This document shows, one piece after another, positions 58,316 to 64,000 of a stretch of DNA of 64,000 nucleotides (its first letter is position 1; every line of letters starts with the position of its first letter). The notes under the pieces are model-generated. The model ran no database searches, was not told where the DNA came from, and saw nothing but the letters and a program-made list of their open reading frames with translations. Both the position numbers and the translations under genes were made by a program. The DNA comes from Chloroflexota bacterium (GTDB lineage: Bacteria > Chloroflexota > Anaerolineae > UBA4142): assembly GCA_016215025.1 (NCBI GenBank), contig JACRMI010000133.1, positions 35,804-99,803 on the forward strand, written 5' to 3'.

Positions 58316-59020
58316 CGCCTCCCGTAAATTTATCGCGCCGGTATACAACGCTTGTCCTATAATGACACCTTCTACTTCAAGGTACTCGCGCAACGCAATC
58401 ACATCGCTCATGCTCGCCACACCACCTGATGCGATGACGCGAACTTTTGCTGTGCGCGCCAACTCCGCCATCGCATTCGCGTCGATCCCGCGCAGCATTC
58501 CATCGCGCGCAATGTCGGTATAAACGATGCGTTCGACGCCGCGCTCGTGCATCTGCCTCGCCAAATCAATCGCGCCGATTGCCGATTGCTCGCGCCAGCC
58601 GCGCGTTGCGACGATTCCGTCCCGCGCATCAATGCCGACGACAATTTTTCCCGATTCAAATTTTGCAATCGCATCCGACACGAGTTGCGGATTTTCGACG
58701 GCGGCTGTTCCGATCACAACGCGTCTAACGCCAACATTGAAAGCCGCGTCAATGTTGGCAATATCACGCAAGCCCCCCCCAAACTGCACGGGAATTTTTA
58801 CGCTAGAGATTATTCCGGTCAATGCGCGCATATTGGCAAGCGATGTTTCCCCAAATGCCCCATCGAGATTGACAACGTGCAGCCACTGTGCGCCTTCGTC
58901 TAGCCAACGCTTGGCGATTTGGACTGGATCGTCGCCGTAAACCATTTCATCTTCGGCGCGCCCTTGCTTGAGCCGAACCACTCGACCATTGCGTAAATCG
59001 ATTGCTGGAAAGATTATCAT
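58292..59020 (-). CDS. hisA: ProFAR isomerase HisA, 242 aa
   Basis: Beta-alpha barrel: IFPAIDLRNGRVVRL with the first aspartate, QFGGGLRDIANIDAAF and YTDIARDGMLRGID with the second. Full length. Directly upstream of hisF, which fits the step order. Confidence 0.96.
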   Translation of the reverse strand: MIIFPAIDLRNGRVVRLKQGRAEDEMVYGDDPVQIAKRWLDEGAQWLHVVNLDGAFGETSLANMRALTGIISSVKIPVQFGGGLRDIANIDAAFNVGVRRVVIGTAAVENPQLVSDAIAKFESGKIVVGIDARDGIVATRGWREQSAIGAIDLARQMHERGVERIVYTDIARDGMLRGIDANAMAELARTAKVRVIASGGVASMSDVIALREYLEVEGVIIGQALYTGAINLREAIKVASRQ

Positions 59021-59022
59021 AG

Positions 59023-59062
59023 GAATTGGAAATTGGAAATTGGAAATTAGAGGTTGGATTTC
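59023..59062. repeat. Word tract between hisH and hisA
   Basis: Three copies of GGAAATT followed by AGAGGTTGGATTT; only one arm is present, so no hairpin forms. Confidence 0.55.
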
Positions 59063-59675
59063 ATGCGCTACGTTTTACGAGTTCAGCAAAATTTTCGAGC
59101 ATCTTCAATCCAACGGCTTGGCTTTTCTCCGGATGGAATTGTGCGCCAAAGACATTGCCGCTGCCAACCACGGACGCAAAATCGATGCCGTAATCGGTTG
59201 TGGCAAGGACAATCGATGGATCACGCGGCGCGCAATAGTACGAGTGAACGAAGAAAGCATAACTGCCCTCGGCAACATCGCGCAACAATGGGCTCGATTG
59301 TCGGATGTGCATTTGGTTCCAGCCCATCTGCGGCACCTTCAAGCTTCCATCGAAGCGCTTGACCTCGCCGCGCAAAATGCCAAGACCTTCATGCTGCCCC
59401 ATTTCTTCCGATGATTCAAAGAGCAGTTGCATTCCCAGGCAAATCCCAATGAATGGCACGCCGCGCTTGACCGCATCGCGCAAAGCCACATCCCAGCCAA
59501 TCGCGCGCAAGTTTTCCATTGCCTGACCGAATGCGCCAACACCAGGCAGCACAATGCCGCTCGCCTTTTCGATGTCGCGCGGGAATGGCACAATCCGCGC
59601 CGTCACGCCAATCTTTTCGAAAGCTTTCTGCACGCTTCTTAAATTACCCATACCGTAATCAATAATTGCAATCAT
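59061..59675 (-). CDS. hisH: Imidazole glycerol phosphate synthase glutaminase HisH, 204 aa
   Basis: Class I amidotransferase: nucleophile in GICLGMQLLF at about residue 78, histidine and glutamate in GAQFHPEKSQ, start IIDYGMGNLRSVQKAF. Supplies ammonia to HisF. ATG at 59675 with GAGGT upstream. Confidence 0.97.
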   Translation of the reverse strand: MIAIIDYGMGNLRSVQKAFEKIGVTARIVPFPRDIEKASGIVLPGVGAFGQAMENLRAIGWDVALRDAVKRGVPFIGICLGMQLLFESSEEMGQHEGLGILRGEVKRFDGSLKVPQMGWNQMHIRQSSPLLRDVAEGSYAFFVHSYYCAPRDPSIVLATTDYGIDFASVVGSGNVFGAQFHPEKSQAVGLKMLENFAELVKRSA

Positions 59676-59689
59676 AGCAAACCTCTTGA

Positions 59690-59735
59690 CCGCCGCAGCA
59701 TTTGCGGTCTGCTGTCAGCCGTCAGCGGTCAGAGC
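59690..59735. repeat. Word hairpin between hisB and hisH
   Basis: Words CCGCAGCATTTGCGG and GTCTGCTGTCAGCCGTCAGC; a short hairpin and CAGCGGTCAG words. Confidence 0.55.
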
Positions 59736-60322
59736 ACTCCTTTCGTCGATGCCACACCGCTGCGTCGTGCATCCATTGCGACGGCGATTGCCAATGCTCG
59801 TCCCAGCGCTTTGAACAGCGCTTCCGCTTTGTGATGATCGTCGCGTCCGTAAAGCACCCGCGCATGTAGATTCATTTTTGCATGGGTCGCCAACGTTTCG
59901 AAAAAATGCTCGACGAGACTCGCAGGCATCGTGCCGATCATCGGCGTGGAGAACGGTGCATCGATCACCGCGTACGCGCGCCCGCTCAAATCGACGGCGA
60001 CGAACGCCAGCGATTCATCCATCGGCACGTACGCGTGTCCCATGCGCGCAATCCCGCGCTTGTCGCCGAGTGCCTGCGCCAGCGCAGCGCCTAGCACGAT
60101 GGCGACATCTTCAACCGTGTGATGCGCATCGATCTGTAAATCGCCAGTCGCGCGCACGTGCAAATCGATCATGCCATGCACGGCGACGTGCGACAGCATA
60201 TGATCGAGCATCGGCACGCCCGTAGCAATATCCGCATTGCCTGCGCCATCGAGATTCAGCGTAATAGCGATGTCGGTTTCTTTTGTTTTGCGTGCAACGG
60301 TGGCAACTCGTTCATTCGACAT
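59729..60322 (-). CDS. hisB: Imidazoleglycerol-phosphate dehydratase, 197 aa
   Basis: Mn enzyme with two HHxxE-type motifs: DAHHTVEDVAIVLG and DDHHKAEALFKALG, plus PMLDHMLSH. ATG at 60322, overlapping the end of the phosphatase gene by 11 bases. Confidence 0.96.
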   Translation of the reverse strand: MSNERVATVARKTKETDIAITLNLDGAGNADIATGVPMLDHMLSHVAVHGMIDLHVRATGDLQIDAHHTVEDVAIVLGAALAQALGDKRGIARMGHAYVPMDESLAFVAVDLSGRAYAVIDAPFSTPMIGTMPASLVEHFFETLATHAKMNLHARVLYGRDDHHKAEALFKALGRALAIAVAMDARRSGVASTKGVL

Positions 60323-60884
60323 TTTCGATGTCCTCTTCAACTTGCAACGTAGGCAGCGTTACCGCAACAATAGATGGCAAGCCAAGTCGTTTCCAAAACT
60401 CAAATGGCATTTCGTTACTGCGCGCAACGAATAACGAAATCACAGTACCATGCGCGACGACGGCGATGTTCTTCTGCGGATATTTTTCAATCACACGATC
60501 TATCGCATTCGAGAATCGAGCGTGCGCTTGATCGGCGGTTTCACTGCCAAGAACCAGCTCGCTTGGGTTGGCAAAGAATTCCGCGACCTTTGCCTCCAAT
60601 TGCTCTTTTGGCATGAACGGCACATTGCGTCGCTCATGTTCGTGCAAACCATCGATTATCTCGTGCGGCAAATTCAAACGTTTGGCAACGATCTGCGCGG
60701 TCTCAATCGATTTCGGCTCGACACTGCTCACGATCACATCAATCGAATAGGCAACAAGTTTATGCGCCAGCAATTCGCTGAGCGCGCGCCCGCGTTCGCC
60801 CAAATGCCAGTCCGGTGCAGGCACGTTCGGGTCAAGCACCGGCATCGAATGTTTGATGAGTAGTAATTTTTTGTCCGCGTTCAT
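60312..60884 (-). CDS. Histidine phosphatase superfamily protein, 190 aa
   Basis: Phosphoglycerate-mutase-like: the nucleophile histidine is in LLIKHSMP, where most members have RHG; the second catalytic histidine is in VVAHGTVISL and LGERGRALSELLA is typical. Placed between hisC and hisB. The missing histidinol-phosphatase of this operon could be this protein, although most known bacterial ones are PHP or HAD types; this is inference. The N-terminal codons are repeat words (ATGAACGCGGACAAA). Confidence 0.8.
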   Translation of the reverse strand: MNADKKLLLIKHSMPVLDPNVPAPDWHLGERGRALSELLAHKLVAYSIDVIVSSVEPKSIETAQIVAKRLNLPHEIIDGLHEHERRNVPFMPKEQLEAKVAEFFANPSELVLGSETADQAHARFSNAIDRVIEKYPQKNIAVVAHGTVISLFVARSNEMPFEFWKRLGLPSIVAVTLPTLQVEEDIENVE

Positions 60885-60889
60885 CCGCG

Positions 60890-61999
60890 TTAGTCCGCGT
60901 CCAATTCCTTCAGCGCACGAACCAACGCATCGTTCTGCTCTGGCGTGCCAACCGCAGGGCGAATATACTCGCGCAAGCGCGGCGCACCGAACGCGCGAAT
61001 CAAGATGCCGCGCTTTTCCAATGCGTCGGCAACCTCTCTGCCTGTGCGACCGACGACACGGCAGAGAATAAAATTCGCACGACTCGGCAATGGCTGGACC
61101 CATCCCAGTTTCACCAGTTCCGCCGACAACCGCTCGCGTTCGGCGACGATACGGCGCACATTCGCCAACAAATAATCCTTGTCTTCAAGCGATGCTTGCG
61201 CGGCGACATTCCCTGCCGCATTCAAATTCTCAGGCGACTTGCATTGCAGAATTTTTGCAGTTATAACTTTCGGTGCGACGCAATAACCAACGCGTAGCGC
61301 TGCCAGTCCTGCCCACTTGCTAAACGTTCGCAGAATGATCAAGTTCGATTGCGTCGGTACACGCGACACGTAACTCTCACCCGCAAACTCCGCATACGCT
61401 TCGTCAAGGACAACCATCACGGGCAATGCGAGCAAGCGTTCGACATCAGCGTACGATAAAACGCTGCCATCGGGATTGCTGGGGTTGGCGAGGAAAACAA
61501 GTTTCAGGTTACAGGTTTCAGGTTTGGAACCTACAACCTGAGACTTGAAACTTGAAACTTCTCTTTCGATGGCATCCACATCAACCGAAAAATCATCGCG
61601 TCGTGGAACACTCACAATTCGCGCGCCGTTCAATCGCGCGAAGAACGTGTACATCTCAAACGCGGGCGGACAATCGATCATCGCATCGCCCCGATCAAGA
61701 AATACGCGCTGCACCATATCGATCATTTCGTCTGCGCCGTTGCTCGTCGCGATGTGCGCCTTGTCCACGCCAACGTAGCGCGCAATCCCTTCGCGCAATT
61801 CTTCCTGCCCAACATATCGATTATAGTACGGCATTTCGGCGAGCGCCTTGATCGCCTTGGGTGATGGACCAAACGAGTTTTCGTTCAAGTCCAATTTGAT
61901 ATACTTGCCCATGTCCGCCAATGGCACATGCCCCATCGAATACGGCGGAAAATCGTTCAGGTCTTGGCGTAATAGTTTTTCAGGATCGAACGTTGACAT
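60890..61999 (-). CDS. hisC: Histidinol-phosphate aminotransferase, 369 aa
   Basis: PLP enzyme of fold type I: LDLNENSFGPSPKAI, NPSNPDGSVL, DEAYAEF and RTFSKWAGLAALRVGY with the PLP lysine. At about residues 146-168 (VSSFKSQVVGSKPETCNLK) an in-frame word-repeat segment interrupts a conserved part before VFLANPSNPDG. The C-terminus ELDAD is also made of the GGACGCGGAC word. Start has AAAGGAT upstream. First gene of the his group. Confidence 0.95.
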   Translation of the reverse strand: MSTFDPEKLLRQDLNDFPPYSMGHVPLADMGKYIKLDLNENSFGPSPKAIKALAEMPYYNRYVGQEELREGIARYVGVDKAHIATSNGADEMIDMVQRVFLDRGDAMIDCPPAFEMYTFFARLNGARIVSVPRRDDFSVDVDAIEREVSSFKSQVVGSKPETCNLKLVFLANPSNPDGSVLSYADVERLLALPVMVVLDEAYAEFAGESYVSRVPTQSNLIILRTFSKWAGLAALRVGYCVAPKVITAKILQCKSPENLNAAGNVAAQASLEDKDYLLANVRRIVAERERLSAELVKLGWVQPLPSRANFILCRVVGRTGREVADALEKRGILIRAFGAPRLREYIRPAVGTPEQNDALVRALKELDAD

Positions 62000-62025
62000 T
62001 GCTTATCCTTTGTTACTCAGCCCAC

Positions 62026-62107
62026 TGTCATTCTGAGCGAAGCGGTTTTTGCGGAGCGAAGAATCTCGCGTCGCATGGAAAGATTCTTCGCTCCGCTCAG
62101 AATGACA
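62026..62107. repeat. REP-like element between hisC and the amidotransferase homologue
   Basis: Near-perfect: TGTCATTCTGAGCGAAGCG and GCTCCGCTCAGAATGACA, with GGAGCGAAGAATCTC and its complement inside. Confidence 0.88.
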
Positions 62108-62114
62108 GCCTGAG

Positions 62115-62825
62115 TTACCATCCTTTGCTTGCAGACTTTAAATAAGCGACGATCAGTGAATGCGGCGCATTGGGTTTCGATAATAGCTGCGGCAGATAAA
62201 GTGTGGCGACAAAGAATCGACGTTCAGGCAGTTCGATGATTCTGAACTGACCGTCGACATCGATGCCAGCGACGACAAGTTTGCCATCGACGAATCGATT
62301 TTGATATTCGGGATTGAGACCATAGTTGCAGCGAAACTCTTCGACGGTTTCTTCTTTGCCGTACACCCGATGCGCCAACGTGCCCGGAATAATTTTTACC
62401 GTTTCGGTTTTGCCGTTCAGCGAGCAAACCAACTTGCTGATAATCAAGCGCGACGCATCGGGCGAACTCTCTTCATGTTCGGCGTCTTTAATCCCCAGCA
62501 CATTGCGCGCATACTCTACCAGAGTATGTTGAAAGCCGCCTCAGGTCCCGAAGAGTGGCACATCAGTTTCGCGCGCGAATCGAATTGCGTTCAGTGCGCC
62601 GTTCATGCTGACGTACGGGCTGCCTGGCGCGCACCACAACGCATCGAATGGCTTTAACGTCGTCGCGATATCAGCGCCATCCAACGATTCGGTCGGCACC
62701 CAAGCAATATTCACCGCAAGCGACAAAGTATCCGCCGCATGATTGAGCGCATCGTTGGTCGCCAAGTGATACGGCGACTGGGGATTAAAGTCGCCGACAA
62801 TTCCGACATTGATGCGTTGCTTCAT
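62115..62825 (-). CDS. CTP synthase-like class I amidotransferase homologue with in-frame UGA at the nucleophile (candidate selenoprotein), 236 aa
   Basis: The frame starts MKQRINVGIVGDFNPQSPYH at 62825 with GAGGAG upstream and runs to APGSPYVSMNGALNAIRFA and DVPLFGT. Next is TGA (62541-62543, codon 95) and then GGFQHTLVEYARNVLGI without a frame change. CTP-synthase-type amidotransferases read GTCGGFQH here, so UGA replaces the catalytic Cys codon. A stem CATACTC/GAGTATG with loop TGGTA follows 12 bases after UGA, as bacterial SECIS elements require. The C-terminal half FFVATLYLPQLLSKP has lost the usual His/Glu pair, as many members of this non-CTP-synthase branch do. If the UGA is not selenocysteine, the gene is a pseudogene. 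Confidence 0.7.
62510..62543 (-). promoter_or_regulatory. Candidate bacterial SECIS hairpin
   Basis: UGA, 12 bases, then a perfect 7-pair stem (62510-62516 with 62522-62528) and a 5-base apical loop UGGUA. The GGU lies 23-25 bases after the first base of UGA; in the E. coli fdhF element it lies about 21-23 bases after. Confidence 0.55.
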
Positions 62826-62859
62826 TGCTTCTTCTCCTCAATCGACCTTATAGACCCAA

Positions 62860-62945
62860 CAATAAAAAACGGACAATTGGACGCTGATTAACGCTGATAA
62901 ACACTGATAATAAAATCTGTGTCAATCTGTGTTCATCCGTGTCTT
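62860..62945. repeat. Word hairpin between the tRNA-binding protein gene and the amidotransferase homologue
   Basis: Words GGACGCTGATTAACGCTGAT and AAACACTGATAA pair imperfectly with AATCTGTGTCAATCTGTGTT and ATCCGTGTC. Confidence 0.65.
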
Positions 62946-62948
62946 ATA

Positions 62949-63311
62949 TCAACCCGCGCGCACACCGTTGGGAACCGGCTTTTCAGGCACAGCAAGGACA
63001 GATGTGATTCCATCCGCATAGCCAATATCGAACAGCATTCCTTCCGACACTTCGCCCGCCATTTTCTTCGGTTCGAGATTGACGACGAACAGCGCTTGCT
63101 TGCCCTCGATCTCTTTTGGATTCGCGCGTTCCTTTTTCATGCCGACCAAAATATTCCGCTTGCGATCACCGAAATCGACAGTGAGCCGAACCAGCTTGTC
63201 CGAGTTGGGCACATCGCTCACCTGCTCGATAGTGCCAACGCGAATGTCGAGCTTGTCCAAGAGATCGAATGAGATTGTGGGTTTGATGGGCGCAACTATG
63301 AATTTGGTCAT
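62949..63311 (-). CDS. tRNA-binding domain protein (MetG C-terminal/CsaA-like), 120 aa
   Basis: OB-fold of the EMAP-II/Trbp111 type: FDLLDKLDIRVGTIEQVSDVP, KLVRLTVDFGDRKRNILVG and LFVVNLEPKKMAGEVSEGML. Stand-alone forms act as tRNA chaperones or as a dimer domain of methionyl-tRNA synthetase. Start has AAGGAT upstream. Confidence 0.88.
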   Translation of the reverse strand: MTKFIVAPIKPTISFDLLDKLDIRVGTIEQVSDVPNSDKLVRLTVDFGDRKRNILVGMKKERANPKEIEGKQALFVVNLEPKKMAGEVSEGMLFDIGYADGITSVLAVPEKPVPNGVRAG

Positions 63312-63323
63312 TCTTGATCCTTT

Positions 63324-63893
63324 TTATTGCTTTGAAGATGCACGCTGTTCTAAATAGGCCGTGACTGTTTGTGTTATCATATCCAAGATTATTTCCCGAC
63401 TGGAGAGAATATCTTCATCGCGAACGTCTTGTGTATTTGCAACTTCCAAAGTTTCTAATTCAATGAATATATCCGCTCTTGCCCAAAAGATATCAATCTT
63501 TCTCAAAAGTTCTCTCATCTGCTTGAAGAGATCCAAACGAATTTCACTGCCTTCGCTTGCAATCAGGTTGGGTAATTCGTGTGCTATTTCATTTCGGTGT
63601 TCTCTGATTGATTTGATTTCATCAACTTCATCATTTGTAAGCGCACCATTTTTTTGTAACCATAGACAAGAGGAAATCAGTGCGTATTGTTCTGCCTCAT
63701 CGAATTTTATACCGACTTCATTTTCGTATTTTTGAGGCGTCAAAGAAAAGAATCCTTTGATCGGCTCGATGATTGCAATCTTTAGAACCTCAAAAGCAGT
63801 AAGGTAAAGTGATGATAACATAAGAGTAGTTCTGATGCTCTCCGCGTTCAGTAGTTTATTGGCATTAGCGCAAAAGTCACTTGGGCACATCAT
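63324..63893 (-). CDS. HEPN-like protein, 189 aa
   Basis: All-helical, with SIREHRNEIAHELPN near residue 95: the R-x4-H pattern RNEIAH of HEPN RNases. No other domain is evident. The DNA is richer in A and T than the his genes. Overlaps the end of the upstream partial gene by 17 bases. HEPN proteins often take part in defence or toxin systems; no partner nucleotidyltransferase is visible within the window. Confidence 0.6.
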   Translation of the reverse strand: MMCPSDFCANANKLLNAESIRTTLMLSSLYLTAFEVLKIAIIEPIKGFFSLTPQKYENEVGIKFDEAEQYALISSCLWLQKNGALTNDEVDEIKSIREHRNEIAHELPNLIASEGSEIRLDLFKQMRELLRKIDIFWARADIFIELETLEVANTQDVRDEDILSSREIILDMITQTVTAYLEQRASSKQ

Positions 63894-64000
63894 CCACGGG
63901 GAGTGATTTCCAGCGCCGCACGATATCTTTGAGTTGCGCCTTGGAACGCTTGACGGAACGCGTGTGCATACGAAAACGCTGCCGATGAGTTTGTACCCGC
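63877..64000 (-). CDS. C-terminus of an edge-truncated gene
   Basis: The last 40 codons, ending RRWKSLPVDDVPK. Basic and helical (SVKRSKAQLKDIVRRW). The frame is open to the right edge, so the gene starts outside the window. Family not recognisable. Confidence 0.5.
   Translation of the reverse strand, partial: RVQTHRQRFRMHTRSVKRSKAQLKDIVRRWKSLPVDDVPK

Overview
The window reads as a bacterial chromosome segment of moderate GC content, most likely from an uncultured anaerobic member of the Chloroflexota. This placement is inferred from gene content and not from a marker tree. The supporting content is LysW-dependent lysine synthesis, a bacterial translin, a surface protein with an FW-like domain, and an anaerobic CO dehydrogenase next to formyl-tetrahydrofolate synthetase. 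Nearly every real gene can be named to a family. The unusual content lies in broken or recoded genes and in an exceptionally dense set of hairpin-forming repeats.

Layout. 1-7.0 kb (minus strand): a C1/CO gene group with formate-THF ligase, a DUF166 protein, an HMA-fold protein without its metal motif, CooS, a membrane protein, a V4R protein and an edge-truncated ferredoxin. 7.3-9.4 kb: two surface proteins. 9.4-14.9 kb (minus): the classical tRNA-tuf-rpmG-secE-nusG-rplK-rplA-rplJ-rplL cluster with an L10 leader; tuf is disrupted. 14.8-16.8 kb (minus): an HNH gene overlapping tRNA-Thr, a Cas4-like nuclease split by one amber codon across two membrane proteins, and a translin. 16.9-24.3 kb: cell-envelope genes (beta-helix lipoprotein, LysM-cupredoxin, HTH-TPR regulator, VWA lipoprotein). 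24.4-28.3 kb: a fatty-acid beta-oxidation pair with a strong promoter and a palindromic operator. 28.5-34.4 kb: a subtilase with a PrcB-like lipoprotein, a DUF433/PIN toxin-antitoxin pair, a deoxynucleoside kinase and a Nudix protein. 34.4-39.6 kb: a valine T-box, three tandem paralogous membrane proteins and valS. 39.7-44.3 kb: DUF1287, rsmD, a phosphoribosyltransferase, thpR, ychF and a nucleotidyltransferase-like gene. 44.3-56.4 kb (minus): a long run holding the first half of the aminoadipate lysine pathway (homocitrate synthase, homoaconitase subunits, homoisocitrate dehydrogenase, LysX, LysW), with about ten other genes between the two homoaconitase subunits. 56.5-62.0 kb (minus): the histidine genes E, I, F, A, H, B, a phosphatase and C. 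62.0-64 kb (minus): a CTP-synthase-like amidotransferase homologue whose nucleophile position is an in-frame UGA, a tRNA-binding protein, a HEPN-like protein and an edge-truncated gene.

Two observations stand out. First, the amidotransferase homologue has TGA exactly where the family has its cysteine, followed at the right distance by a perfect hairpin with GGU in its loop. It is therefore a candidate selenoprotein of a kind I do not recognise as described. Second, almost every junction between co-directional genes holds a hairpin built from a short word repeated several times and then repeated in reverse complement. The word differs from locus to locus. Similar words, and classical REP-like palindromes, also occur in frame inside hisF, hisC, valS, the homoaconitase large subunit and other genes.

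Caution: tuf has a frameshift plus a deletion, and two other genes carry in-frame TAG codons. Assembly error or real gene decay must be excluded before any stop codon here is read as recoding.
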